Part shown: positions 23,101 to 32,925 of the stretch, piece after piece
How positions within the stretch are numbered: position 1 is the stretch's first letter
Layout of the letters: each line of letters starts with the position of its first letter
From: Heliocidaris erythrogramma
Lineage: Eukaryota; Echinodermata; Echinoidea; Camarodonta; Echinometridae
Length of the DNA stretch: 64,000 nucleotides
Direction of reading: 5' to 3'
NCBI GenBank assembly: GCA_025617745.1
Contig: CM046859.1
Coordinates: 28,633,371 to 28,697,370, forward strand
The notes under the pieces: model-generated
Told to the model about the DNA's origin: nothing
Databases searched by the model: none
Seen by the model: only the letters and a program-made list of their open reading frames with translations
Translations under genes and position numbers: made by a program

Positions 23101-26100
23101 CCTGAAGATGAAAATCTACGGAAATTGTGGGTCGCAATGTTAAAGCTCACCCGGGCAGAGTGGGAAGGGCCAAGTGAGTGGAGTACAATTTTGCAGTAAT
23201 CACTTTGCCGAAGATGATTTTGAGGATCATGGCTTATATTCCGAATTTGGCACGAAGAAAGGAGAAGCAAGCTAAAAGATTCAACTATTCCAACGATCAG
23301 ACTTGGAGTCAAGTCTTCCAATCTTTATTCAATGACATCATCTCCAGCAGCTGCAGCAGCTTCACCCGTGGCCCCTTCCCTAGCAGCCCCTTCACCAGGC
23401 CCTGACGCGTCTTCTGAGAGGGGCTCAAGCATAATTATATGGTCAAATTCCCCTTGCCACTTGAGCTTATTTGCCTTCGAGATCTGATAAATCAGAGTTC
23501 ATATCTGGCTCAAAAAAGTCCTCCAACTCGCGGTCACTATCCATTTCTCAAGTTACCAAAATCTAAGTCAGTACTACCATAGTATGTAAAGCGAAGTATA
23601 AAAAAAGCCGAAAGTAAATTAAATTAAGCAAAAGCGTTCACCAGTCGCTAAGTACGAGGGGAACATAGTTGCCATATTAAAGATGTGTAGTACATAGTAC
23701 AGACTCATATAACGGCTGTGTACGCGTTTAAGACCAATGCAAAACTTTCGATCGGCAAGCTCAGATGGATGAGAACATTGTTCAAAGAAAAGTTAAAAAA
23801 CAAAACAAGAGCTGTACATTTGAGCAAAAGTGTTCGCTGATCTTGTACAAAATATATTGATAATGTTATATGCTGCAGCCTGCAGATCTTGTGCCTCTTA
23901 CTCTTCATACGTCACTTGGGGGTGTGACGTCAATTAGCCAATCAGCTCACAAGTTTTAAGGAACGGTCCCAAGACATCTACTTTTCCCCCTTTTTCGCCA
24001 AAATGAGACATAATTTGGACAATCAATTGCCAGATTCGTGATTGGAAGGGAAAAATACATGGAAACAGCACCCCTTTTCTCTCTGATTCAGTCACCCTTT
24101 AAAGGGGGTTGTAACATCTCCTTTTCGCCTTCCTTTTTCCCTTGCATTGTTTTTCTAAATTTCTCACTTTACTCTGTGAATCCGCGAAAATTGATGTACT
24201 GCAAATATTTCTACATTTACAGTACATGTGCATTGCCAGCAAGAAATACATGTAGTTGGCAAAAATAATCGCCAACCTTGACTCGGCAGGAATACTTCCG
24301 TCTTTGTCCCTTTGGAGCTTTGTTGTGATCATTTTGTCTGTTGAAAGTGAGAAGGGCATTAAGTCATATACACTTTAACACAGGGTTAATGCCCTCCTGG
24401 CAAGTATCAAGGATACACTTTTGATTGTCAGATTTTTAAGTCAGTTCTCTGTTCACTGGTTTACGTGTTAATCTGTGTTAAAAGGTCTCCCATATGACCA
24501 CGTGGGTGAAAGTATTCACTATACATCGGACATGTACCCTATGTTTTTCTGGAAGATAAATGTAGATTTCTAAGGGAACCGATGACATGAAAATGGTTTC
24601 ATTTTTCTGCATGTTTATGGTGCCATGCTAGTATCTTTTACAGTTTATCCTCGAACATATCGCAGTTTTCAGCCCCTCCCCCCTCCCCAGCCCTTTTAGA
24701 GTTAAATGTGCTTTATAATTTTTGCAGGATTATTTTCTGTCTTCTAACGATTATGCTTTTTTTTAACAATGATGATTGATTGGTCACCTGAGCAAATCAA
24801 ACATACACCCTGTACATTGATTGCCACAATAGACCGCTTCGGTAATGTATGCAAATTTTATGCATACCTTTCAAACAAAGGTTGTTCTGGACAACCTGAA
24901 AGCTTGCCAGAGGCTTGCCGGACATAGCTACAAATAATGTATGCAAATTGAATTCCAAGCATTGAGGCTCATTTATAAAGCACAGGTTCATGGAATAGCT
25001 CGTCACTAGGTGCTCAGAGAATATATGTGCATAAATTTGTATACATTACAGAAGCGGTCTATTAAACAGAAGGATCCTAGCCAAGGATACATGTATATAA
25101 TAATATGATACCTTCATTTGCCCTAGGCTATGTAGTGTACAGAGGTGGGCCAATTTCTGACCAATATTTAAAGGTCTTGTACCAAACATTGATATGAAAT
25201 ATTAATTCATGCATATTACTCAGGGTTGGAGAAAAAAAATCAGGATTTATTGAGGGAAAAAAATAATCACATTAATTTGATTCAAATGAAAGAAAGAAAA
25301 AATCAGAGAAGCAGATTGGTGAAAGTTTTAGCGAAATCGGACAAGAAATAAAGTTATGAATTTTGCAAAGTTGGGATAACTATATTTACATATGAATTTC
25401 AAATCAACGATTTCAATAAAACACAAAGAAATACTTCAGAAATCAGCGATTTAAATCGTTCCACTTAAAAGGGAGTTTCTCTATTTCTTTTGAGAGTAAG
25501 TTATTTGTTCTTTCATATATATTCGTCTTTTAATTGCATGTGAAACTTGTATGTTATATGATTGCACTTTTTACAGGCAGTAGAACCAACAGTTGAAGGG
25601 TACCGAAGTGAAAGTTGCCAGTTTGAGTATCACATCATTCACAGTGCAAGCTACAATGTTCCAGTACTCTACTTCACAGCATGTAAATCAGGTGCGTATG
25701 CTTCCATCTTTCCCCTGATTGTTCATCACATATGCACACAGGCTTCGTTGCTGGAATTTTCGATTGGCCCGAAATCAAAGTAGCCTCAGATCGTGACAAA
25801 ATATATGAATGCTTTGTAAGATAACATGCATTTTCGTTTTAAAAATCTATATACAGTTAACCTTGCGTAACTCGAAGTAGCCTTTAATCATGGCGGCATG
25901 CTAGATCTTATCTTTGCTGCTCTACTACGTACTCTACTAGCTCTGTGGATCCTTGAAACGCGCGGAACAGTCCTCTGATTTTGAGAAGGCAACACACGTG
26001 CAGGCCGCCTTTACTCACCCACCAACGTTACTTGTTGTTTTCTTATTTTCAACAATGAAATCTTTCGTCTATTTCCTACAAAAGATTTTCATGAATAATT

Positions 26101-29100
26101 CATTTCCTGGTAGAGAAAATGTGCCAACCGAAAGCTTTTAGGAGACGGACACAAGAGACTGTTCAGCCCATTCTAACCATGGGGTATTAGTGATATGTTA
26201 CGGAAAATATGATAGCATATTGTCCACATCTGTAACCAAAAAGTGACTGCCGACCAATTTCTTTTTGAAAATGAGGAATAAAATGTTTGTGTGTGGACTT
26301 TTTTTTAATCAAGAAAACAAAAATTATCAATACTTTCAGTTTTCTCCCACTATCTACCCTTTGTTTGGTCCCCATCAAATTATGGACAAGCTCAGTCTTT
26401 TCCGTTACGGTTCCTCTTATTCGATTGGTTAAACGCACTGAACCGAGAAGTTCAGTGTGGTTTAAGCGAAACGAGTTGTACTGCTGTGTTTAGTAAGGTT
26501 GTCGAATGATTCATTAGCTTGGTTGTCTGGAATATGTGAATATTGATTACGTTGACGGGTGCGAAAAGTGTCCGAATGGCAATTATTTCATGTACACATA
26601 TTCTGCTTCTTTAAAACACACAGCTTGATTTGAAATGAACTTCACCATCCAATAAATCTTAGTTGAAAGGGATTTAACTTATACAAATGGGGTACCTGGC
26701 CCACACGGGGGCCAGGGGCAGCACCCCCTAGTGCCCCAACCTTTTTATTTTTTAACAAAATTTTGCCCTGATAATTGCCCAGTGCAGGCGAGACTGCCCT
26801 GGGCATGATTCCATGATTCTAAAAAGCTACAAGTGCTGAGGTCATCGTTTCTTGCAATCCTTCTTGCAATGAAACAAAAGTTGTGTGATCGAGCCCAATA
26901 GGCCAGAATTCATGTTTTTAGATCAGCCAGGAATCAAAATAGGCCTGAGTTCATGTTTTTAGATCAGCCAGGAATTAAAATAGGCCAGAGTTCATGTTTT
27001 TAGATCAGCCAGGAATTAAAATAGGACAGAGTTCATGTTTTTAGATCAGCCAGGAATCAAAATAGGCCAGAGTTCATGTTTTTAGATCAGCCAGGAATCA
27101 AAATAGGCCAGAGTTCATGTTTTTAGATCAGCCAGGAATCAAAATAGGCCAGAGTTCATGTTTTTAGATCAGCCAGGAATCAAAATAGGCCAGAGTTCAT
27201 GTTTTTAGATCAGCCAGGAATCAAAATAGGCCAGAGTTCATGTTTTTAGATCAGCCAGGAATTAAAATAGGTCAGAGTTCATGCTTTTAGATCAGCCAGG
27301 AATCAAAATAGGCCAGAGTTCATGTTTTTAGATCAGCCAGGAATTAAAATAGCCTCAGTTCGTGCCAAAATATGAAACACGGTGGAAACTCACTATAACA
27401 AGAACCTTGGGACCATGAAAATTACCTTGTTATATCAGGTATCTCCATACATGTATATCAGGGTAGAAAAACAAAGAACATAAAGCGCTGGGACCAACAA
27501 AATTAGCTTGTTATATCAGGAATCCTATAATATCAGAGCTCTTTGTAGCAAGTTTCCACTGTATGTGAGCTTTGTTAGAATTTTTTTTTTTCTTAGAAGT
27601 CAAAAGGGCTAGGGTCAAAGTTTTTTCCAAATAAAGTTCAACAGCAAAAGTTGTTTGATTCAGGGCCACTTTGGACCGAATTCATTTTTATGATAGCCTA
27701 TTTTGACAGGAAAATATGAAAATACTTTTGGATATAGCTGCAAAGGCAGGAGTGTCCTTTTGGGGGGGGGGGCAATAAAGAAATATATTTAAAGCAGCCC
27801 ATTTGGCCAGAGCTCAGTATTTAAGATTTTTTTGTGTGTGAGTGGTTAGTAGATTAAAGGATTAGAACCATCTTAGCAAAAAGTTCTTTGTTTTCTGGCA
27901 ATCTTTCAGAACTATTAACCTACTTTATTCTGCAGATGGTAAACTGCTTACATTGGAGGAGGTTTGGAGGCTTGTACCAGGGTCATACCAAGAAAGGTTG
28001 AGGCACCAGAGGTGGACATTCATCACCCAACAGGTACATTAAATGTTATTCAGCTAAGTGTATCGAGCCTCATGAATTTACTGATAGGGGCCGGTATCCA
28101 TTCAATACGTAGGTTAGAAATATGAGTATTTTACTCAGTTTTCAACTTAGAAAAAATACTTTGCCAGCTGTGTAGTCAGTTAATCGTTTGGCTGAGTATT
28201 TTGCCCTAGTCTAAGACAGCTCCGAAGCAGACTCAAGCCAATTATTTTGGGAGCCTTGATTGACAGACAGGTGGGTTTCTTGCATATGCAGGATGTAATA
28301 AGTTGCGCACAAGCAAATTATACAAGGGTGCATTTAATCCCATGTGTTCAATTTACTTAAGCTAAGGTACATGTAAATGCTTTGTAAATTGCTGACTTAT
28401 TTCAAGTATTGAATGAAATACCATGTAGGGTCTTTTACCCCTACAGAGCCTTGTTCACACCTGGGGCCCCTTTCATAAAACTTGTTATCAATAACAACTA
28501 CCAAATTTCTATGACAAATTTGCTCTCAGCCTATCAGATGCAACGATTTCAGTAGCTTATAACAGTTATCGTAACTTGTTATTGAACTTGTTATTGATAA
28601 CAAGTTTCATGAAACAGGGTCCTGATGCAGCAAACAGCCTCAAAAAACCTGCTACAGCAAAATAAAATTACATACTTAGCATGGTACACTTCACATTGCT
28701 TTCTCTTGTTACACACAGATGTACATGTAAGTATGCTTTAACCCTTTCAGGACAGGAATTATTTAAGGGCAAAATTGGTCGCATTTTGTTCTTAAAATTG
28801 GCAATAATAATATTTTTCTTTTAGTACTACATTGTTCTAATATGGTGTAATGTCTTTGAAAACAATACATAGTTACAAAGTTTGTCGAAAATTTTTAAAA
28901 TTGCCTATTTTTATGAAATATAACGATTTGAACCTCTCAATGTGTTGCCAATTTAAGGATTTTAAAGCTTATTCTCGTTTTTAAAATTCCTGGCATCAAA
29001 CGTAATATGGTTATGCAACAAAAATGCACATAGAGTGTGCAGAAATTGTTTCTTTTTCTACTCATGCATCTGTTTTTTTGTTTTTTTTTAGCTCTGAATC

Positions 29101-30725
29101 AAAAGTTGAGCCAAACCACACAATGTGGTCAGTTGTTTTGAAAGGGTTAATAGGGACCTTTGTTAGGGACAGCTTCTTTCTTTTCAACCCAATTGCCATT
29201 CATATTTTACATATGCATTTGTTTTTATCCCCCCCCCCCCCAAACTGGGGAAAATTTATGTTGGGGAAAGTTTAATTGTGCCCCTCATCCTTCTAGCCAG
29301 CAGTTGATGTAAGTCGGAATACTTACTCTTTCTTCTAACAGTGTTTTATTTTTCGCTGTAATATGTACATTGTATAGGTGAACCGATTCTATGTTAGGCG
29401 CATAGAGAATTACACATAGTTATTATGTGCCATATAGATTGAACTTTGTTATCATTATCAAATATTTCTGTATTGTTCCAAATCAACAATGTAAAAACGC
29501 TTCTTTTCTCTTATTTAACAGGAGCATCCTTTACTGGGGAGGCCCTTCTTTCAGCTCCACCCATGCCGTACAGCAGATCTGATGAAGTCTGTTGCGCCTC
29601 TTAGTACAGGGTGAGTATCACCTATTCCGAGAAAAGGTTTGAGTTCTGGGAAAGGTGAAAAATAATTTGTGAGCTTTCTCATTCCTTTTATGTCAGATTG
29701 GAAGAACATCATGGTGGAAATGTCCCCAGGGGAGCGTTTCATGAAAGGAAGTTGTCGGATATTTTATCCGACAACTGTTATAAGCTACTGAAATCGTTGC
29801 ATCTGATTGGCTGAGAGCAAATTTGTCGGATAAAATATCTGACAAGTCCTTTCATGAAACGCCCCCCAGGAAAGGATAGTTCTGCATATACCTTCATAAT
29901 TGTACTATGACGAGAAAAAGCCGAGTGTTCGGGCCGAACATTAAAGGCACATGTGTGTGCAGTCCCATATACAAAATTCTGTGTGCAGACTGGGTCAATT
30001 TATTATCATTCTGAAGATTCGAACACCTCACAGTATACACCTTTTTTATAATGTAAACAGGATTAACCTTTTTCCCAGTTGCTTTGAAACAATTTCTTTC
30101 ACAATTTGATCACATGACCAGAACTCTACTTTATCTTTAAAGGCACTGTTTGACACGATTGTCGAAACATTTTTTTTTTTAACTGCTTCAAATGTAAAGG
30201 AAAAAATGGCAAAAGTTTGAAGAAAAATGATAACCATTTTGTAAGGGTAAATGTATTATTGTTCTTTATCAGTAAGAAAATTTAAGAATTTCTAGGCCTA
30301 AATTTATACGTATAGATAGTACTTGCAGCCATTAAAAAACACATTTTAATCATGTATTTAAAAAAAATGTAAATGGTAAAAAAGTTTTTTTTGTAGCTTA
30401 CTGCCCTACTATTGGAAAGAGAAGTCTGTAAATTGCACCAAATTCTACATGTTTCTTTTATGTAAACATAAAATCACTTCCAGCAACATAACGCTTTATT
30501 TAGGTAGATATCTTTTTAGATATATAGAGACCCTACTAAATTTTAGTATGAGATAAAACATAAATTAGAATAAGAATAACCAAATAATCTGTTACTATTG
30601 AATTTTTTTCTTCATTTTTTCATTTAAACTTAAGGAACTATGTGGTTACATGGCTGAGCTCTGTTGGACCTGTAGTGGGTCTAGAATTGCCTCTTGCTTT
30701 TGCCCATCTCTGTGAAGCAAGATGA
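14034..30725 (+). CDS. ATG10: ATG10, E2-like ATG12-conjugating enzyme (six exons)
   Basis: ATG10 receives ATG12 from the E1-like ATG7 and transfers it to ATG5, a cytosolic step needed to lengthen the autophagosome membrane. Exons are 14034-14141, 22317-22472, 25577-25691, 27936-28033, 29522-29610 and 30635-30725. All introns are GT-AG and the phases agree. The product is about 218 residues; human ATG10, from memory, is 220. Recognisable stretches are [20 protein letters not shown] (exon 1), [18 protein letters not shown] (exon 3), [11 protein letters not shown] and TFITQQ (exon 4), [15 protein letters not shown] with the active-site cysteine near residue 174 (exon 5), and [18 protein letters not shown] (exon 6). 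The start was chosen because it gives the family length. The first intron is 8.2 kb and full of mobile elements. The last exon is the first unit of a seven-copy tandem array. Confidence 0.95.
14142..15892 (+). other. ATG10 intron 1, first part
   Basis: Contains many copies of CTACTACTAGGCCTA-type words between about 14210 and 15460, a low-complexity sequence that may have grown by slippage. No exon or element ends are clear. Confidence 0.5.
15893..16886. mobile_element. Foldback element with two internal hairpins
   Basis: The outer ends are perfect inverted repeats AACTCCAGGGAGCTCC / GGAGCTCCCTGGAGTT. Inside lie two large near-palindromes: 16359-16435 pairs with 16464-16552 (sharing ACCACATCGTATAGTTTCGA), and about 16671-16733 pairs with 16750-16808 (sharing GACTGGTACTG). 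The target duplication is not clear. No transposase is present. Confidence 0.8.
17412..17851. mobile_element. MITE, about 440 bp, in ATG10 intron 1
   Basis: Imperfect inverted ends pair GGTCGCTGGGGGG...TGTCTCATTGAG with CTCAATGAGACATCCCCTGG...GCGGTCG. Non-coding, G-rich edges. Confidence 0.6.
18171..18839. mobile_element. MITE with 36-bp inverted ends, 669 bp
   Basis: Near-perfect inverted repeats run from ATATGTGACCCTCCACCA through ACGACCAATAAGTCG at the left, and the reverse complement is at the right end. The four bases TATC flank both ends and may be the target duplication. No coding capacity is visible. Confidence 0.85.
18882..19677. mobile_element. hAT-type element, 796 bp, CAGTGGCGTAT ends
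   Basis: The inverted ends are CAGTGGCGTAT / ATACGCCACTG. The flanks are CCTCATGC (left) and CCTCATAC (right), an 8-bp duplication with one later change, as expected for hAT. The interior has several C and G runs and no transposase. Confidence 0.8.
20171..20527. mobile_element. hAT-type MITE, 357 bp
   Basis: The inverted ends are CACCGGCGTAG / CTACGCCTGTG. The 8-bp flanks GATATACT and GCTATACT differ at one base. A C run lies near the right end. Related in style to the element at 18882. Confidence 0.7.
21017..21540. mobile_element. Possible relative of the 18171 MITE
   Basis: The left end reads ATATGTGACCAGGCACCACA and then AAACCACCAAAAAGTCG, matching the left end of the 18171 element in layout. 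The right end near 21524 (TTGTTTGGTGCCTCC) is only a partial inverted match. Confidence 0.4.
21541..22316 (+). other. ATG10 intron 1, last part
   Basis: AT-rich intron sequence with no recognised element. It ends in the acceptor TTTTTCACATCTAG. Confidence 0.5.
22317..22472 (+). CDS. ATG10: ATG10 exon 2
   Basis: A 52-codon, phase-0 exon encoding [20 protein letters not shown] and ending [14 protein letters not shown]. This part is poorly conserved in the family (it covers the human SDGYMCKI...ETA segment), but the length and both phases fit exactly, and the acidic end before the conserved EYH strand is in keeping with the family. Confidence 0.8.
22616..24098 (+). mobile_element. TTAA-flanked element with a decayed THAP domain
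   Basis: The short inverted ends are AGGGTGAC / GTCACCCT with TTAA on both sides (22612-22615 and 24099-24102). Inside is a + strand THAP-type zinc finger. THAP domains and TTAA targets are both features of Kolobok transposons (P-type elements also carry THAP but make a different target duplication), so Kolobok is the likelier family. No catalytic domain is recognisable, so this is a deleted copy. Confidence 0.6.
23025..23275 (+). pseudogene. THAP-type zinc finger remnant
   Basis: Starts MPNRC, then in a shifted frame [20 protein letters not shown] and [20 protein letters not shown], then after one further shift [13 protein letters not shown]. This is the THAP order: first Cys pair, HxFP, LRKLW, and a final C-x2-H followed by F. 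Two small insertions (about seven bases after CGGTGT and one T before TGCAGTAATCAC) break the frame. It is not a host exon. Confidence 0.8.
24103..24827 (+). other. ATG10 intron 2, nothing recognised
   Basis: Intron sequence without clear repeat ends. Confidence 0.4.
24828..25063. mobile_element. MITE with AATAGACCGCTTC ends (copy A)
   Basis: The inverted ends are AATAGACCGCTTC / GAAGCGGTCTATT, followed inward by TGTATGCAAATT... and its inverse. The interior contains ACAACCTGAAAGCTTG and recurs near 32228-32455. Confidence 0.85.
25064..25576 (+). other. ATG10 intron 2, last part
   Basis: AT-rich. It contains a segment (GAGAAGCA...GTGAAAG...GCGAAATCGGACAAG) also present in the 39119 element, so part is repeat-derived. 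Confidence 0.4.
25577..25691 (+). CDS. ATG10: ATG10 exon 3
   Basis: Encodes [12 protein letters not shown] then [18 protein letters not shown] and TACKS, the core beta-strands of the E2-like fold (human EYHVLYSCSYQVPVLYF). It begins in phase 0 after TTTTTACAG and ends in phase 1 before GTGCGT. Confidence 0.95.
25692..26589 (+). other. ATG10 intron 3, first part
   Basis: No exon or clear repeat ends seen. A TA-flanked ACAGTTAACCTTGC end occurs near 25854, similar to the ends of the 32016 element. Confidence 0.4.
26590..26770 (+). repeat. Dispersed repeat end, + copy
   Basis: Shares GTACACATATTCT, ACACACAGCTTGAT, ATGGGGTACCT and GGGGCAGCACCCC in order with the reverse complement of about 53745-53945. 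The two copies are 27 kb apart in opposite orientation. Confidence 0.8.
26895..27355 (+). repeat. 43-bp minisatellite in ATG10 intron 3
   Basis: About ten to eleven copies of a 43-bp unit containing AGTTCATGTTTTTAGATCAG and CCAGGAATCAAAATAGGCC. The inner copies are nearly identical. Confidence 0.95.
27385..27560. mobile_element. Small pogo-like MITE
   Basis: The left part GGTGGAAACTCACTATAACAAG and the right end CAAGTTTCCACTGTA are imperfect inverted repeats of the CAGTGGAAAC type used by Tc1/mariner-pogo MITEs. TA lies just outside the right end. Confidence 0.5.
27936..28033 (+). CDS. ATG10: ATG10 exon 4
   Basis: Encodes [20 protein letters not shown] then [13 protein letters not shown], matching human DGRPLTLKDIW...TITQQ. 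Phase 1 in, phase 0 out (CAACAG|GTACAT). Confidence 0.95.
28462..28623. mobile_element. Short foldback MITE (copy 2 of 3)
   Basis: The ends CATAAAACTTGTTATCAATA and TATTGATAACAAGTTTCATG pair over about 20 bp. The interior has the same ATCAGATGCAACGATTTCAG block as the copy at 29728. Confidence 0.85.
28742..29146. mobile_element. TTAA-flanked MITE, 405 bp, CCCTTTCA ends
   Basis: The inverted ends are CCCTTTCA / TGAAAGGG with TTAA on both sides (28738-28741, 29147-29150). Ends starting CCC plus TTAA suggest piggyBac-type mobilisation. Non-coding. Confidence 0.75.
29522..29610 (+). CDS. ATG10: ATG10 exon 5 with the active-site cysteine
   Basis: Encodes [20 protein letters not shown] then [10 protein letters not shown]. 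The HPC motif carries the cysteine that forms the thioester with ATG12 in this family. Phase 0 in, phase 2 out (ACAGG|GTGAGT). Confidence 0.97.
29628..30141. mobile_element. TTAA-family element copy with a nested MITE
   Basis: The left end GAGTTCTGGGAAAGGTGAAA and right end CATGACCAGAACTCTACT match the ends of the 42819-43188 element in inverse order, and TTAA follows at the right (30140 on). A 140-bp foldback MITE is nested at 29728-29868. The left boundary is worn. Confidence 0.65.
29728..29868. mobile_element. Short foldback MITE (copy 3 of 3), nested
   Basis: The ends GGGGAGCGTTTCATGAAAGG and CCTTTCATGAAACGCCCCC pair. The interior has GCATCTGATTGGCTGAGAGC. Confidence 0.85.
30635..30725 (+). 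CDS. ATG10: ATG10 exon 6 (last)
   Basis: Encodes [20 protein letters not shown] then AFAHLCEAR and stop TGA. The glycine spanning the junction is completed from the previous exon. Bases 30661 onward are unit 1 of the tandem array that follows. Confidence 0.95.
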
Positions 30726-31582
30726 GGACCGATGAGAACACAGCACTTCTATGGCTTAAATGCGGATTAACTTCTGGATGATCCATGGCTGCTGTTGGAC
30801 CTGTAGTGGGTCTAGAATTGCCTCTTGCTTTTGTCCATCCCTGTGAAGCAAGATGAGGACCGATGAGAACACAGCGCTTCTATGGCTTAAATGCGGATTA
30901 ACTTCTGGACGATCCATGGCTTCTGTTGGACCTGTATTGGTCTAGAATTGCCTCTTGCTTTTGTCCATCCCTGTGAAGCAAGATGAGGACCGATGAGAAC
31001 ATAGCGCTTCTATGGCTTAAATGCGGATTAACTTCTGGACGACCCATGGCTTCTGTTGGACCTGTACTGGGTCTAGAATTGCCTCTTGCTTTTGCTTTTG
31101 TCCATCCCTGTGAAGCAAGATGAGGACCGATGATAACACAGCGCTTCTATGGCTTAAATGCGGATTAACTTCTGGACGATCCATGGCTTCTGTTGGACCT
31201 GTATTGGGTCTAGTATTGCCTCTTGCTGTTTTCCATCCCTGTGAAGCAAGATGAGGACCGATGAGAACATAGCGCTTCTATGGCTTAAATGCGGATTAAC
31301 TTCTGGACGATCCATGGCTTCTGTTGGACCTGTATTGGGTCTAGAATTGCCTCTTGCTTTTGTCCATCCCTGTGAAGCAAGATGAGGACCGATGAGAACA
31401 CAGCGCTTCTATGGCTTAAATGCGGATTAACTTCTGGACAATCCATGGCTTCTGTTGGACCTGTATTGGGTCTAGAATTGCCTCTTGCTTTTGTCCATCC
31501 CTGTGAAGCAAGATGAGGACCAATGAGAACACAGATCATCAGTGGCTTAAACATGGATTAACTTCTAGACCATCCATGGTGT
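30661..31582 (+). repeat. Seven tandem copies of the ATG10 last-exon end
   Basis: A unit of about 131 bp starting CTGTTGGACCTGTA begins at 30661, 30792, 30923, 31053, 31190, 31321 and 31452. Unit 1 includes the true final codons and stop of ATG10 plus about 70 bp of 3' sequence (GGACCGATGAGAACACAGC...AACTTCTGGA...CCATGG). Copies 2 to 7 lie after the stop, are very similar to one another, and share CATCCCTGTGAAG where unit 1 has CATCTCTGTGAAG. They are probably in the 3' untranslated region or just beyond it. Confidence 0.95.
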
Positions 31583-32015
31583 AAAAGGTATCTACTCAAA
31601 TGTAGACCATCTTCTAGATTGCCTACATGTATCGCTTGGATATAAACCCCTCAAAAATGTTCTGCAAGTTAGGTTTGAGTGTTGATATCTCTCTTGTTAC
31701 CATATCATCATACCTGAATTAAGTATCATTGAAACACATGTTTATTCCCCTTTAAAATGATGCCCAATTGTACTGATTATGTAATTATGGAATGTGCAGT
31801 ACACCTGAATATGGGGCCAACGGAAATGTTGCAAAATGTCAACAGTGAATTCTTAGGAGGATGGATTGTGTTTTGAGTGATGTTGAGGCAATCATTCATG
31901 AACACAATGATGTTTTGTTCTTTTGTTTGGAAGATGAAACTTGCTTCGAGTCTGTACGATAAGCCTACTATCATTTGATAAAAACACATTAATATAGTTT
32001 ACACATTATGATATA
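31583..32015. other. Convergent intergenic DNA, nothing recognised
   Basis: No gene or element ends seen. It may include the ATG10 polyadenylation site, but no decisive signal was found. Confidence 0.4.
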
Positions 32016-32182
32016 CAGTTAACTTTACATACTTAGTCAGTCGAATCTGTTGGGACCACATAAAATAGTTTGACTTACCGTAAATGTATATAACAAGTTT
32101 TGCATCGTTTGTCAAAAGAATTGTTTCGACTTACGGAAATTTCGACTTACTGTATGCGACTTTGAATCATGCAAGGTTAACT
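32016..32182. mobile_element. TA-flanked MITE, about 167 bp
   Basis: Ends CAGTTAACTTTACAT and ATGCAAGGTTAACT are inverted with TA outside each. Internal TTCGACTTAC motifs repeat. Probably Tc1/mariner type. Confidence 0.6.
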
Positions 32183-32227
32183 ATAGTAACAAGAGAGAGA
32201 TCAGTACTCAAACTTGAATAGTTATGT

Positions 32228-32455
32228 TTACAAATATATTCAAATTTTATGCATACTTTTAAAACAAAGGTTGTTTTTGAGAACCTGAAAGCTTGTCAGA
32301 GGCTTGTCGACATAGCAACAAGTAATGTATGCAAACTGATTCATTGTAATTCATTGTATTGTAGTTCATTAATTAATAACGGGTTAATGGAATACCTCGT
32401 TACCAGGTCCCCAGGAAAGAAACATCCATAAATTTGCATATCTAATAGTAAACAG
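32228..32455. mobile_element. MITE related to 24828 (copy B)
   Basis: Shares TTATGCATACTTT, ACAAAGGTTGTT, AACCTGAAAGCTTG and CATAAATTTG with copy A in the same order. The outermost ends are worn. Confidence 0.75.
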
Positions 32456-32630
32456 GACTAGTGCAGAACTATTTTTGAGGGGTTTAGACATTCTTCTGGA
32501 CCATCTGAAGCTCCAGTGTTGATCTTCTTCAGGACCATCTTCTTAACATTTCCATCATTGGAGACCTCTGCCCCAACTCTAGGGATGCCACTCTATAACC
32601 TGATGCCTGTAATGCTTGCCGCTTATTTAA

Positions 32631-32925
32631 CCTTTTAGTCACTAAACCGCCCGGGACCGCTTTTATTACTCACCAAACCGCCCGGGACTGCCCGTGGACT
32701 TTGACCCGTGTAACACTGCTACAAATGTATTGTAGGAGATAAAGGGCGCTGAAACTTTCTGTGTGCTATCTTTACACATAAGTCATTTAGAATCTGCATT
32801 GAAGCAATGCATTACTGTGGAAAGATTTTGTGGACAGCAGAGAGTCTATGCCACAAGATGGTTTACTGAGACTAAATTCAGTGAATAAATGACTACAATA
32901 CGCGTAATTCTCAGTGACTAAAGGG
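32631..32925. mobile_element. TTAA-flanked MITE, 295 bp
   Basis: Inverted ends CCTTTTAGTCACTAA / CAGTGACTAAAGGG with TTAA at 32627-32630 and 32926-32929. An internal direct repeat ACCGCCCGGGAC occurs twice. Confidence 0.85.

Noticed and set aside
26895-27355. Possible CRISPR-like array of 43-bp repeats
   Set aside because: The units are contiguous with no unique spacers, and the DNA is animal. It is a minisatellite.
31285-31554. Antisense frame over the ATG10 array
   Set aside because: It crosses two units of the tandem array on the opposite strand and has no motif. It is a shadow of the exon copies.
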